A stretch of 64,000 bases of DNA. Origin: Gordionus sp. m RMFG-2023. Its lineage: Eukaryota; Nematomorpha; Gordioida; Chordodea; Parachordodidae. Below are positions 21,587 to 33,565 of the stretch, one piece after another. The notes under the pieces were generated by a model. The model did no database searches. It had not been told where the DNA came from and saw only the letters and a program-made list of their open reading frames with translations. How positions within the stretch are numbered: the stretch's first letter is position 1; every line of letters begins with the position of its first letter. The translations under genes were made by a program, and so were the position numbers. Where the stretch lies: assembly GCF_954871325.1 (NCBI RefSeq), contig NC_088775.1:71091561-71155560 (forward strand), read 5' to 3'.

Positions 21587-21807
21587 GAGTGTTGTTAAAC
21601 GGCTCGATTTGAGCTGATTTTTAAAAATGATTAACTCAATAATATACCAGAAAAATATTATGCAAATCTTAAGATTTTGTTCATAGATGACACAAAGATT
21701 TGGACATCTACTAGCGAAATCTTGAGGCTTAAGCAATATTTTTCTGGTTAAAATTTTGAGTTAATCGTTTTAAAAATTGGCTCAAATCGAGTCATTTAAC
21801 AATTCTA
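21587..21807. mobile_element. palindromic hAT-type MITE, copy 1
   Basis: 221 bp. Ends GAGTGTTGTTAAACGGCTC and its inverted match (GAGTCATTTAACAATTCTA), and most of the body is an imperfect palindrome. Flanks ATTTCACT (21579-21586) and ATTTCACC (21808-21815) form an 8-bp duplication with one mismatch. Homologous to 40548-40767. Confidence 0.8.
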
Positions 21808-21815
21808 ATTTCACC

Positions 21816-22476
21816 TCTTTTACAAAAAAATTTGTCTCCAATCTTTGCCCACTTTTAGCGTTCCATTACCTATTTTTTCGAGTAATTAATAGAATACCTC
21901 CCCCTCAATTTTAGGACTGCGGCACTGAATTGTAATAGCAGAGATGATTTATAATGGCAAATGAAAATAGCAATTTAAAAAATTTAATAGCAAATGAGCA
22001 AATAGATGGCAAATTATCTAAGGAACATAATATAGCTTTTTTTAGTGAGAATACCGTGACTAAAATATCTAAGAAAATTTAATTATATAATGTTATTTCT
22101 CATCTGCTATTAAATTTGCTCATATGTTATTAAATTGGCTCATTTATATTACACATGACAACTTTTTCACTTGTTATTAAACTGGGTTAATTGTATTATT
22201 TTATTAACTTGATATTAAATTTGCTCATTTTTATTTACGCTATAGCTATTAAATTTGGGCGTTGATCTCATTTTAAGCAAAAATGAGGACTACCTTATTT
22301 GCGTTGATAATAAATTTACGTTTTTCCGGTCGTTTAAAAATGGCTAGAGGCAAAGTGCTCCTTAATCTGATTTTAATCATGAGTCATTAAGGAATGAGTT
22401 ATTTTTCTTTTATAGTTTCTTAGATATATAGATGCATAATAATTTTGCAAATGGTACAATCTAGGTGTATCTGTGC
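21816..22476. other. no gene; GCTCATTT-like repeats
   Basis: The 21950-22250 stretch repeats variants of TTAAATTTGCTCAT and AGCAAATGAG in both orientations, suggesting a worn inverted-repeat element. No coding evidence. Confidence 0.35.
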
Positions 22477-22575
22477 CAGAGGCATCACTAGCCCTTACCA
22501 TCTCAGGGGACTCAACTAATAAATATTATCCTCTCATACCCCCATTTTGTATTTTCTCGGGCTGGGTATTTTTTA
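22477..22575 (+). repeat. hAT-type end fragment (GGCGTCACTAG family)
   Basis: Starts CAGAGGCATCACTAGCCC and matches 1521-1600 and, at its start, the MITE at 63103. The right end was not found. Confidence 0.4.
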
Positions 22576-22755
22576 AATATCGTTTATTCCTTTTAAATTA
22601 AGATATTCAAATCCTAAACTAGTTTTCAAATCCTCACATTGTTATTATTGTAAAAAATATAAAAAATTAAAGTACAAGACATTTTATAAGCTATGCCATG
22701 ATAATATATTATAACACAGAATAATAATTATTAGGTAACAACTTTATAGATGTAT

Positions 22756-23572
22756 GGGAGACCGGGGTAAAGCGATTGACTAAGTAACAATGTTAACGCG
22801 AATAACTTAACCCTTGAGATAAAGATCTATTTGGTGTTAAGATGTATTTTTATATCTAATATTATACACCTATGTTCATCTTTTGGAAGATCTTCCTGGT
22901 TTGACATATTTTGCTAAGAAGACATTATTTGCCCTAAAATTATAAAAGTCACGATATGTTCCATAAGGTCTTAGCCTTAAAATAAAATTTATCAATAGTT
23001 TATAGTATAACTAAAAGTTACACAATAACGATTTGTAGAATAAATCACCTAGGGGTAAAGCTGTTATGGGTAATATGACACATCTTATTAAAGCTATAAA
23101 AGTAGAATTTTTATATATTAACTTCATATAAAAAGATATTTTTGAATAAAAAATTTATAAATAGTTTGTGTAGCATTTGAATACACTTTAAAAAAAAATA
23201 GTCTCAAAGGGGAAGAATAATTGAAATGCACAATGTGTCTAATTCAAAATGTGCCATTTGTGATAATTTATTTACATTCCCATTGTATTGATTAGTCTAT
23301 GCTTAAAAGTAATAAATACACGCCAAAAATTGCTTAATTTTGCTGAATCTCACTTTACCCTGGTGCTTCGACATTTTACCCAGGATATGGGACAAAATGA
23401 CACTTCACATAATGAATCGTAGCTTCCAAAGTTTTATAGATAGAGAGCCTGTGCTTTTTTTTATTTTGTAGGTGAGAAATTGGGCAACATAAATCTACCA
23501 TTTGTTCTGATTTGCTTTTGTTTAAAATTTTTATGGTAAAAATTACAATTACAAATCTTACCCCGGTCTCCC
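22756..23572. mobile_element. inverted-repeat element with GGGAGACCGGGGTAA ends
   Basis: Left GGGAGACCGGGGTAA and right TTACCCCGGTCTCCC are perfect inverted repeats of 15 bp, 817 bp apart end to end. Inside are several GGGTAAA-type motifs in both orientations. Flanks (AGATGTAT / TACATAAT) show no convincing duplication. No transposase. A related element is at 52123-53928. Confidence 0.65.
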
Positions 23573-23911
23573 TACATAATCTAATTTGTAATATCAACAA
23601 GTGCCAAATATTTGCAATTGCGAATCATAAATATTTTTTGTGTAAGGCATTATAAAAGTAATAAAAAAATGTCTGTTTTGCATTTAAAAAATGTCGAATA
23701 ATATAAAAAAAAGATGTAATTAAATGGTATAAAATATTATAATAAATTATAAAACATTTATTTGAAAGACAAAATAAGTACTCTAGCCGATTGGTCCTAG
23801 TCATATTTGCCTATTATTGAATCAATAGGATTATTATTTAAAATACTTCAATGCTTAATAGAGCCTGCTAATTTAATCGTTCCTGATTGTTGATTGAATA
23901 TATGTTTTAAC

Positions 23912-24412
23912 CAGGGTTTATAACCGTAATGAATATTGATTCGGATCAGGTTTAGCTTATGGTTTCGGTTCTTCAAAAATAATAATATAGTTTCTTGAAC
24001 TTTTAAAAACCAGTTCAAACCTTTTCGAATACAAACATATTAAAATTATGTAATGAAAAGAACATTTTTTAAAATTTTATTACTATTCTCTAATAAATAA
24101 AATTGAGCCGTATAAAATTGAAATATTTTCAAGATTCTCTTATGTTCAAATATATCAATAAGGTGGAAGAATAAATTTTATAATTAAAAACACCTCTATA
24201 CTCTAACTTGGATAGCTATAATTATTGATACTTATATCAATCAAAACTGATTATTAATCTCGTTAAAAGAGTTAAAATATCAACAAAACGGTTGACAGGT
24301 ATTTTTGAAGGTTTGGGTCAGGTTCGGATGACAAATTATTTAACGTTTAAAGTCCGGCAAATAATAACGGTTCTTGTTTAACGTTTTGGGTTAGGTTCGG
24401 TTTGAATCCCTG
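23912..24412. mobile_element. non-autonomous element with CAGGG ends
   Basis: Left CAGGGTTTATAACCG and right CGGTTTGAATCCCTG are inverted matches (11 of 15). GGTTTGGGTCAGGTTCGGAT and GGGTTAGGTTCGG are repeated inside the right part and appear inverted or variant near the left end. Flanks GTTTTAAC and GTTTAAAC match at 7 of 8 only if the last G is counted as flank, so the duplication is uncertain. Confidence 0.5.
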
Positions 24413-24901
24413 TTTAAACACATTATTTTAATTACAACTCAATAAATTTGTTATGATGGATAGCAGAACTGAAAAAAAAGCATGAAAACCTTCTAAAAGA
24501 GCAAAGCAAATTGGTTGTTTGATGTATTGATTTGCAGACAGAGACCAAAGCAAGGATGGGCTTAACTGAGCAGCAGTAACTATTTTGTAAATTTTAAAGT
24601 ATGTTGCCTGGACCCTAAAATATGCCCTTTCATATGAGCCCCATGATATGCTTGAGCAACACAAATAACATTTATAGAATTGTTATTTATAGTATTTATT
24701 AGTGTTTTTATCAGACTCTACATCTTGGTCCTCAACTTTTTCAAAAGACATGAAAAAAATTCTTTAGACCTTTTTAAATAGACATGTAACAGTAAAATAA
24801 CCTACTCCCTTTTCTAAAGCTAAGTAATTTAAAATTATTTTCCCTGCTGTTGAAAACATTTGATTTTGTGATTTAGGTGAGTCATAATGTGCATTGACTA
24901 A
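24413..24901. other. no gene recognised
   Basis: A 78-codon open frame on the minus strand (24664-24428) shows no known motif, and I do not call it. Confidence 0.35.
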
Positions 24902-26784
24902 TCAGTGGCCCCTACAACGGGAGAGGGGGGTCCGAAGCAACTGCTTCTTTAAATTTGAATGGGGGTAATTTTTATTTAATTTTTTGTTTTACAACACCCA
25001 TCCATAACCTAGAGATTTCTTATCTTATAAAATTATTTTCCAATTTCAAAATATGCCCAAAAATATTAACCAAAAAAAATATAAATGCTTAATTAATAAT
25101 TGCACACGACATAATATAAGAGATGATAAATGGAAGACCTTAATAGAAAAAGACATCATGGGCAAATTTTAACGATATAAAGAAACAATTTGAAATAGTA
25201 GCCTTTATAGACATTATTAAACTAATGGCATATTCGGAACCTATTTCCAAATGTATATTCAAAAAAATGAAGAAAAAAAAAGGGAGAAAAAAGAAAAGGA
25301 TTATAAATCAAATCATACTGATATATTATCGTATAATAATGTAAATATTCTTATTAAAACCATGAAAAATTTGGTTATAAAAAAATTCAAAAAGAGATGA
25401 ATTTAACAGGTGTTTTTCAATTATAAATTCTTAGTTGGGCAAAGCTATGATGGTGCTTCAAACATGAGTGGAAGGATCATAGGAGTACAGGCTTTGATTA
25501 GAGCTAAGATCTTCAAAGGCAGCTTTTTACTCGGTGTTATTGTCATCGATTAATTCTAATCATTGTTCAATTATGATATCGATAAAGGATCTAAGAAATG
25601 TTATAAGGATCCTAGACGAACGTGAATTTTAATGGTGTTAAAATATTTGTAGTGCTCAAAGCATATGTGATGTACTGACAAAATCGCAACAGTTTTTACT
25701 CATCATGAATACCATTTATTATTATCTTATTGTTTAGATTTAAAATGTTTATTTTATATTTATAGAAGCTGGCTATCATCACATAATGCCATTGTATTTT
25801 TCTACTTTATAATATCTTGAGGGCAGCTTTGACTTTAAAGAATACTGAAGATCCTTCCATTTCTACCATGGCTAGTACTATTATTTTTAGAATAGAAAAA
25901 TTTTATTTTATCACTTTGTGTTATGGATAAAATATTGTTGATAACAAGCATGGCTTGTATAAAATTGCAAACCATTTCGAGAGATGTAGAGTTTGCAATA
26001 AATCAAATTCATGGCAAAAGATTGTCTGATTAATTTGAAAAGTATAAATTTAAATTATTGTCTTGTAGTATTTTTTTTTAATCCTAATAAATAATAACAC
26101 TGAATTTGTGAATGTTTTTTTAAAGGCTTAAGATTTTATGAAGTGGAGAAATCTACCTTTTGATTTTGAAAGTTCTAGACTTCAAACGTAGAGGTATATA
26201 TATATATACACAGCGGCGTAGCCAAGATTGATCCATGGGGGGGGGGCCTAGATTTTTTTTGGGTGGGGGGGCTTCGCCCCCAAACCGCATTTTAAAAATT
26301 TGCCAATTTTGTGCCCACTATAGTAGCCAGCATAAATGAAAAAAATAATAGTAACAAAATTTTGGCCAAATTAATGATCAATACGCGACTGAAAGCATTA
26401 TTCTGAAAATTTTATCAATGTTTAGTCAATTGTAAATTAATTCAATCCATTCGGTGTAGAAAGAAGAACAAAATCGCCCCCCCCCCAACCTCCCATTTTT
26501 ATGATCACTCAATATATCTTATTATATGTTAAAAATAATCATTTTAATTAAATTTTTGCAGAGAATTTCATTATAGATTTTATTTATTAATACAATAAAA
26601 TAAATTTCAAAATGTATAAATTTTATACAGATTATATTAAAAATTTATTCTAAATAACTATTTTTTTTTATAGAATTATAATAAAATATGAGTAATTCTT
26701 GTGCGGTATTAAAAAAATATAATTTAACAATTATAATATAATTAATATAAATGGGTATATTAATAAAACATAAATAATTCTTAT

Positions 26785-27118
26785 TAGAGATCCGCAAAAG
26801 TAGGAAAATCGGGATCGGTCTGGGTTGGGCCTAATATTTTTTAAAAAAATTCTGGACGGGTTGGGTCGGGCCTTGGAATTTTTTAAAAATATATCAATTT
26901 TATGTTAAATTTTCTATGTAAAATAGAAATATTTGATTTTATTTATAAAAACTAGACGCCATATAACATATATCTTTTATTTTGAGTAATTATAAAAATG
27001 AATTTCTATATTTAAATAATTGGGCCAGGCCGATAAAACTTTTTAAAAAAGTTTCGGGTTCGAGCAATAATTTCGGGTAGGGCCGGGCTTGAAAAATTAG
27101 GCCCGATGCAGATCATTA
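26785..27118. mobile_element. GGCCCGG-family MITE inside hAT
   Basis: Starts TAGAGATCCGCAAAAGTAGG and ends GGCCCGATGCAGATCATTA. Inside are GGGTTGGGCC, GGGTCGGGCC and GGGCCGGGCTTG blocks separated by AATTTTTTAAAA spacers. The flanks (ATTCTTAT / ATTCAGTG) match only partly, so the duplication is worn. Confidence 0.65.
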
Positions 27119-27264
27119 ATTCAGTGCAAATGCAATATTTTTATTAAAAATAGTATAATATATAAATATTATGACTAAGAATTCATTATAATCAACGTTT
27201 TGAAATATAAAAATTTTATGACTAAGATCATATTATAATAATATATCAATATTATAATTTGAAT

Positions 27265-27860
27265 TTATAAAGAGAGGTCTACTTCTCTCTGAAATTTGAC
27301 TAATTCATCTAGAATCAAATTTTTATCTAGAATAATCTCCTTATAAATATTTAATATTGCGAATCCATTTAAACGGCTTTCATCGGTGCTATTTCTTAAA
27401 TAGGTTTTTAACCTTTTCAAAGTTGAAAAAGACCTATCATTAGTGCAGGTGCTAATCGGTAAGGTAGCTAAAGTAAAAAGCAATGTTTTGATATTAGGCA
27501 GGGAATCTAAAGTGCAATTATACATGGAAAGGGCCTGCAAAGCATATTTTGGTCTCAAAGAATACTCTATTCTGTCAAAATTTTTATACCAAAATTCGAC
27601 ATCACAAAGTGATAATTCTTCAGAATAAAACTCTGAGATTTTCTTAATATCCTCTGTCGTTTCAAGTGTATTTAGACTCAACCGCCAAAAGAAAATAAAA
27701 GCTGTTTAAAATAAAATTGTGACTAATAAATCTTTCCTTAAATTGAAATAAAAATGTATCAATGAGGGGAATAAAAATGTTTAATTTATAAAAATCCTCA
27801 ATAATAGATTCATCAATATTTGAGTGATTGGACTATCTAGAAACTACTGGGTTAAAATTT
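27265..27860 (-). pseudogene. hAT transposase C-terminal fragment
   Basis: The open part 27681-27265 reads ALQALSMYNCTLDSLPNIKT, LATLPISTCTNDRSFSTLKR then LKTYLRNSTDESRLNGFAIL, the hAT dimerisation domain of the ZMYM1/52-kDa-repressor-type transposases. Upstream, to about 27860 and in shifted frame, IPLIDTFLFQFKERF is the preceding conserved block. The zinc finger and catalytic N-terminal parts are missing through an internal deletion, so it cannot be a working transposase. Confidence 0.75.
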
Positions 27861-29035
27861 TTAATGCCAAACATATTAGCGATTACCTTTGCTTTCTCAT
27901 TATATTTACCAAATTAAATGATTTTTCTTTTATTTAAAAATTATAAAAAATTAATTAAAATTTTTAAACTATCTAATTAGTTTAACGATATAAATTTTAT
28001 ATTAAATTTATAAATATCTTATTTAATATGCGAGAAAAAATTTACAATATATTTTATTGTTATTTAATATTTTACATATAATTTTTAATATAAATTTTTA
28101 AACCATGTTATCATTTAAAATTAAAATTCTTATTTGTTTTTTTAAATACATTTCATTTTCATATCGTATATAATTTTATTTATAAATTGAAACCTTTTAA
28201 ATAAAACTATTCGCAATGAGAAAAAAAATTTAAAAAAATTTTTTTTTCGGAGGTTATGGTTGGGGGGGGGGGGGGTTGACCCCCTCTTCCCATTCTCTAC
28301 GCCACTGTATATACATATACTTCATTATTAAATATAATATTTTATTTTAACTATAAAACCATTTTATACTGCACTTGATTTGATCATTATGTAGTTTAAT
28401 GAAAGATTCAATGATGAATCGATGAAATAAATCAACATAATTTTTTACACAAAGGTAATAGAGGAAAAAAATATTCGTTAAGAATGATATTGAGGATATC
28501 TGTGAATGTTATCATTTAAATATTCAAGTCAAGTTTTTGAAAAATGTCGAAGTTTTGAAATATTTATATTAAGAATAAAACGAGGAATATAATTATTATA
28601 TATGCCCTTGAGTTTAAAAAATCTAAAGATTTTTCAGATTCTGAGAATTGTAAATTTATTTTACTGAATATTTTTATTGATATATTATTTAACATCTTCT
28701 GATGATGACGATTGAGATTTATGATTCAGACCAAAAAATAATTAACTGTTTTTTTGGAGGGATGGGTATTTTTTAGGAGGGTATTCTGCTTTCATCGCTC
28801 AGAAAGTGTAGGACCACTGTGACTGGTTAAATGAAATTTCGAAAAAATAAATCAAATCTAAAAAAAAATTTGAAAAATTATTTTCGTTCTGGGAGCTATT
28901 GAATTTTTTTGGGGACTCGAGTTTGTGCCAAACCCCCCCCCCCCCCCCCCCACTCCTCAAGTGATGCTATGGATTTACACACAGCAAAAATACATTTTTG
29001 ATTTAATATTTTTTTTCAAATATTATTTTTAAAAC

Positions 29036-29135
29036 TTAGCTCGCATCTTTTTCCTAAAAACGAACTATCTTCTTTGCAAACGTATTGTGGCTTTGGAGTC
29101 ACAATAATCAGTGTTTTCTGTTACACAATCACATT
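29036..29135 (-). pseudogene. EGF-like exon, type D, with frameshift
   Basis: Minus strand from an AG at 29136-29137: CDCVTENTDYCDSKAT, then, one base out of frame, YVCKEDSSFLGKRCEL, ending at a GTTTTAA donor. The length of 100 bp breaks the 96/99 expected for a phase 1-1 module, so one extra base separates the two halves. The exon is close to the type C module at 15064-15160 (TENTDYCD against SENTDICD). It could be a dead exon, a sequencing error, or skipped in splicing. Confidence 0.5.
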
Positions 29136-29293
29136 CTTTTAATTAAATAAATAAGGAATTAGATATGATTTTTTGAAAGAATCAAAAAATTTAAATTTCT
29201 ATATAATTATGGCACATTTTTGGGAACAAAATTAACCATTGTATTTTTTAATAAAATACTTAAATTAGATTTTTTTAAAATGTTATTATATAC

Positions 29294-29389
29294 CTTTTGA
29301 ACAATTAGTACCAAAATAGCCTGAATTACAATGACAATTCCCATCTTCCATATCACAAAAATGAGTGTTATTCCATAAACAGTAACATC
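29294..29389 (-). CDS. EGF-like exon, type A (second of pair)
   Basis: 96 bp, acceptor TTTAAG, donor GTATAT, phase 1-1. Reads CYCLWNNTHFCDMEDGNCHC then NSGYFGTNCSK: six cysteines spaced as in short laminin/MEGF-type EGF modules. Nearly identical to the next exon upstream, so a recent tandem duplicate. Confidence 0.75.
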
Positions 29390-29430
29390 CTTAAATTTGA
29401 ATTAGATATATTTTAAATGTTATAATTTAC
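29390..29430 (-). other. 41-nt intron between EGF exons
   Basis: Donor GTAAAT, acceptor AATTTAAG, 41 nt in all. It joins two phase-1 EGF modules without frame loss and matches the 39-nt intron in mL65. Confidence 0.65.
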
Positions 29431-29526
29431 TCTTTGAACATTTAGTACCATAATAGCCTGAATTACAATGGCAATTCCCATTTTCCATATTACAGAGTGC
29501 TGTGTTATTCCATATACAGTCACACC
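29431..29526 (-). CDS. EGF-like exon, type A (first of pair)
   Basis: 96 bp, acceptor TTTAAG, donor GTAAAT, phase 1-1. Reads CDCIWNNTALCNMENGNCHC then NSGYYGTKCSK. Six cysteines. Together with 29294-29389 and 50758-50853 it forms the type A set. Confidence 0.75.
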
Positions 29527-30182
29527 CTTAAATGATTTTTTTTAGTTCGAGTATATTTAATATTTAAAAGTCCAAATGATTATTGTTAACCAATGGTAAA
29601 ATACAATCTAAGCAGGTTTAAAGGCTTTTAAATTTACTTTTATCATTTTAATATCAAGAATAAATATATCTTAATGAAGAATTCATTAACATAGATAAGA
29701 ATGAATAACCCTTGCCCCATCGAATAATTTGTTAATTTAAATAAATATCATTTTAAACATAAAAATGAATGACCCTTCCCTCTCCCAGTCCTCTATTCCC
29801 CCAAAATGAATAAAATAAGTAATTATTTTAGTTAACCATCGCGTTTTTAGCTATAAAATAATTAACCATAATATTTAGTTTATAAATCTTCTATCTATAC
29901 ACGTTTATTCTAATATTTTAAAGATTTTGATTAGCTATCTATTTTTTTATGAAAGCCTTCATTTTTGCTTCATCCAGTTAAAAAAGTTTAAATTATAAAT
30001 AACATGAATTTTTTTAAAAATAATATGTCTTTTTCTCTTATCTGCAGCCTTCAAATATTTTTCAGCACGTTTTCCTTTTATGACTAGTTTCTTTTACTCT
30101 AACATGGTTTATATATTATTATATTTAAGTTTATAAATTATTTTATAGATAGTTATAACCAATCAGAGAACTACATAAGCCT
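29527..30182. other. intron sequence, no repeat recognised
   Basis: AT-rich. 29705-29830 holds two related phrases (AATAACCCTTGCCCCATCG, GAATGACCCTTCCCTCTCCC) that may be a small repeat. No coding evidence. Confidence 0.35.
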
Positions 30183-30550
30183 GGATTTTTTGATCAGGCC
30201 CCGCCCAAGCCCGAAATAAAATTTTTTTATAGATTAGGCCCAAACCAACCCATATTTAATATTTAAAAAAATTCCCAAGCCCGGTTCAAGCCCCCAAAAA
30301 TTTAATTTATTGTATACAATTAAATAATATCTCAGCATATTTAGGCAATCATCTTGTTTGCAGTATTGAAGTTTATTATTATTAGAAGAAAAAAATTGCA
30401 ATATTTTTAAAAGCTAGCAACTGTTTTAAATAGGCTAAATTTAGATGAAAATTTTTAGGCCCAAACTCGGCCTTTAATTTTTAAAAAAACTCAGGCCCGG
30501 GCCAGACCAGCTAGAAAATATGGGCCGGGTATGGGACTATGAGTCGCGAG
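30183..30550. repeat. GGCCCGG-family repeat, worn
   Basis: CAGGCCCCGCCCAAGCCCG at the left, AGGCCCGGGCCAGACC and GGGCCGGGT at the right, with AT spacers between. No clear termini or target duplication. Confidence 0.5.
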
Positions 30551-31095
30551 CTGGTTCGATCCATTTATATAAAATTTTTAATAGATTATGGAGCCATTAG
30601 CCACTGCATTTTTCATTCTAGAAGGTAAAAAGAGTATGTAATTGGACTATTTGACATTTACAATAACGAAAATACCGCTCAGATTAAAAGTCTATTCATG
30701 TTTAACTTATTGTCAACCAGTAAATGCGTTGAAAATTAACTTATAATTATCAATTCAATTATATTTTAATCTTTTTAGATTTAAATGTATGAAGATCGTG
30801 CATTTTTTTTTCCATCATAAAAATCTGATATTTGAATGAGAATGAAGGCTTTTACAAAATATAATAAAAATTAATAGCTATAAGAAAAGAGCTATTATTG
30901 GGTTATCTACCTCAAAAAACAAATGATAATTTTTTTAAAGTATCGACTATCGACTACCTAATAAGGAGAATAAGTTTCCTAAATAAATGTCAAAAGAAAT
31001 ATATATAAATTTCAAAATTTAATTATTTAAATGATCACATAATCTATCCTTTCTTTCTCTTAATTTTAATAAAAATAAACTTTTTATATTTATAA

Positions 31096-31371
31096 TAGAG
31101 ATCTGCAAAAGTAGACCCGGCCCGCACCCGCCTAATATTTTTTAAGAAAATTTGGGCTGGGCTGGGTGGGGTCTTAAAAATTTTATAAAATATATCTTAA
31201 ATTTTTCAATTTTATGTTGAATTTTTTATGTAAAATAAAAATATGTGATTTTATTTATAGAAAGTAGATGCCATATAACAAAAAAAATTTCGGGTTCGGG
31301 CCGGGCTAAACTTTATAAAAAAAATTTGGGTCGGGCCGGGCTTGAAAAATTAGGCCCCATGCTGATCACTA
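31096..31371. mobile_element. GGCCCGG-family MITE with perfect 8-bp target duplication
   Basis: Starts TAGAGATCTGCAAAAGTAG and ends CCATGCTGATCACTA. ATTTATAA flanks both sides (31088-31095, 31372-31379). 276 bp. The body is CCCGGCCCG / GGGCCGGGC blocks with AATTTTTTA spacers. No coding capacity; presumably moved by a hAT transposase. Confidence 0.85.
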
Positions 31372-31379
31372 ATTTATAA

Positions 31380-32129
31380 TAGACTTTTTAATCTTGAGTT
31401 TAATTGTATTTTAAAAAAGAATTTATATAGTCCTTGAAAATTTATTGAATAATCACTTTTTTCTAAATAGAATTGAAGTAAAATGTATTGATATTCACAT
31501 CCGTAAACTGTAAAATTTAATGGGGATTCTTTTAATTTTACATAAGAGACAATTCATGTAAAAATAGTTTTCCTTTGTCATTTATTATGATTATGAAAAT
31601 CTTTTTCCATTTTACGTGATTAATAATATAAAATTTTTTAATTATTAATTGTTTTTACAACTTATAGTACTTTTGATAAGATTATGTGTAAGATCATCTA
31701 TGACCTTACCACGCCTGGCGTCATTTCGTGCAACACTTCATCACGAGGACATTTTGTTATCCAGGAGTTTATAACATAGTATTTTGTCACTCGATACTTA
31801 CCATGCAAGACTTAACGCAGCTTATATTCCTATTTTCAAAGTCTATTATTTTTATGGAAATATAATTTATTTATCTAAAAAAAAGGGCATGAATTTTGTG
31901 AGCTAAGGTAAATTCAAAAAATATATATACAAACTTCGGATATATAAAACCTGGGTTGGGTTGAATTTTTAAAAAATAATTATGAATTTAACATCCATAT
32001 ACTGATTAAATTTATCATTTCCTTTTAAATAAAATCATACAATGGTTTTCAGTCATCTCCTGTTTATTTAAATGATTCAATTCTTAACCTTCTCGAGAGG
32101 GAGATTTAATTTCTTATAAAAAAATCCTT
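31380..32129. other. no gene recognised
   Basis: 31690-31820 is less AT-rich (CGCCTGGCGTCATTTCGTGC) but shows no motif or termini that I can pair. The start of the LINE at 32130 may reach into this stretch. Confidence 0.3.
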
Positions 32130-32830
32130 ATTAAATTTTCGGCACTTGCTTGACAACAGGGGAATCTCCTATGCAGAATTGACGGCTTAGGCATTCATTC
32201 TCCAAAAACCATTGCTTTAGCTTCCTTCATTTCTTCACGGTTGGCGTCTAACCCAAATACTCAACTTATCACGAGTTTACATGGTCTTCCGCTGATGAAA
32301 GCTCTTTCTGCATGAGATGGTAACAAGTTGGAAACCTCAAGCCGTCCTGCGAGTACAACTTAAAAAAATGGAACCCTTCTCTGGTTGCTCGTTCCGTCGC
32401 TTTCCTTAATTCAAATTTGCAATCTGAAGAGGCGCCATATTTAAAGTTTGTCAGCTTGAATAGTGGATATGAGTAGCTTGAATGAAGCTATTCCTAGTTC
32501 AAATTTTCAACTTAGTGCCGAGAAATTCGCATAGCTGTAGGTTTACGTTTAAGATGACCTATTGTTCTTATCTTAGTATTTTGGATAAAGTGGTATTTAA
32601 GTCAAATGGCTACCATTATCTCCTTCATCAAGGAGAGAAGAACCCATCAATACTCTATTAGGTAAGATTCTTAACATAGCAGGATATTCATCTATCCTGG
32701 AACCTGTAGGACTAAACGCAACACGGGAAAAGACCAGATGGCATAACACTCATTTCAATTTAGCTTGGGATTATACATGTATAGATGTTTATACTGTCAG
32801 CAATTCCCTTCAAGAAAGCATTATTTAAAC
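32130..32830 (+). mobile_element. LINE 3' fragment, same broad family as 4417-5240, decayed
   Basis: Plus strand. About 32180 reads IDGLGIHSPKTIALASFISS, comparable to LPCKSGGLGLRSALSIALVS of the copy at 6930-9231. About 32690-32815 reads SILEPVGLNATREKTRWHNT and NLAWDYTCIDVYTVSNSLQE, the C-terminal block (family: EP.GL...DGKRPDG, then WD.T..DT). The PDG motif is lost in this copy. Stops and shifts are frequent. It is more diverged than the other copies. Confidence 0.55.
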
Positions 32831-33565
32831 GGAAACATGAAAATTTAATAAATACTACTTTCACAATATCATTTTTATTAAATTAATAACGACCGCTTTA
32901 AAGAATTTGGCCCTAAAGCTATTATATTTTTAAAATTAGTAGGTCGTAAGATTTCATTAAAATCTGGAAATCCTAATGGATGTTTTTTTTAAATCGAAAA
33001 CAGCATATCTTACTGTCTATATGCAAATCGAATCTAGTCTCTATTCATTGTTCAATGTTAGCCATGACCTATGAATTTTTTTAAAATCCCTTTTTTGGAT
33101 TTTTTTAAAATCCCTTTTTTATGTTCTTATTTTTTGCCATTTTTAGAATCTTTTGTTAATGTTTAATTTTTTAAATTTTCATAAAAATGTTCTTTTTCAT
33201 AATATTCTAAATACATGTACATTTTTTAAAAATAAATAATAAAGATATAAATTTTAAAAAAAATACAGTTAAATTTTTTTAAAATAAAGAAATTTAAAAA
33301 ATTCGGGCCAAACTATAAATGACACTTTATAACACGAATTAAAACGACAATTTGAAATTGGAATATTATTATTATCATACTTTATTTTTTTACTTTTATA
33401 CTTTTGCAGTTAACAAATTCAATTTATATTTATATCTTTTATATAAAATGTAACTTCTAAAATAATAATTTTAGTAATGCATGTAGGTATATTATATATT
33501 CAAAAATGAAGAGAAAATAATCTGAATATCAAATAAAAATAATAATTTTCCTTAGGTTACACCAT
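32831..33565. other. no gene recognised
   Basis: AT-rich. 33078-33130 contains a short direct duplication (AAAATCCCTTTTTTGGA / AAAATCCCTTTTTTATG). Confidence 0.4.

Larger units (their letters stand above)
26211..28307 (-). mobile_element. ZMYM1-type hAT with perfect 8-bp target duplication, internally deleted
   Basis: Ends CAGCGGCGTAGC and CTACGCCACTG, flanked by TATATACA on both sides (26203-26210 and 28308-28315). 2097 bp. Subterminal GGGGGCTTCGCCCCC at about 26265 is a GAA-loop hairpin on the other strand, and long G and C runs flank it. Only the C-terminal part of the transposase is left (27860-27265). It contains a further MITE at 26785-27118. Confidence 0.85.
24902..28970 (+). mobile_element. 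old ZMYM1-type hAT, heavily decayed
   Basis: Left CAGTGGCCCCTACAACGGGAG is hAT-like. 25438-25495 reads GQSYDGASNMSG then GVQALIRAK, the YDGAxNMxG block of ZMYM1/DUF4371-type hAT transposases. Further transposase-like text to 26160 (IANHF, LYKI) is out of frame. The right end near 28970 (CTCAAGTGATGCTATG, after an approximately 17-C run) is uncertain and no target duplication was found. The hAT at 26211-28307 inserted into it. Confidence 0.45.

Noticed and set aside
24428-24664. 78-codon minus-strand open frame with less AT bias
   Set aside because: I looked for EGF or transposase blocks and found none; no splice borders are obvious. It is left as unassigned sequence.
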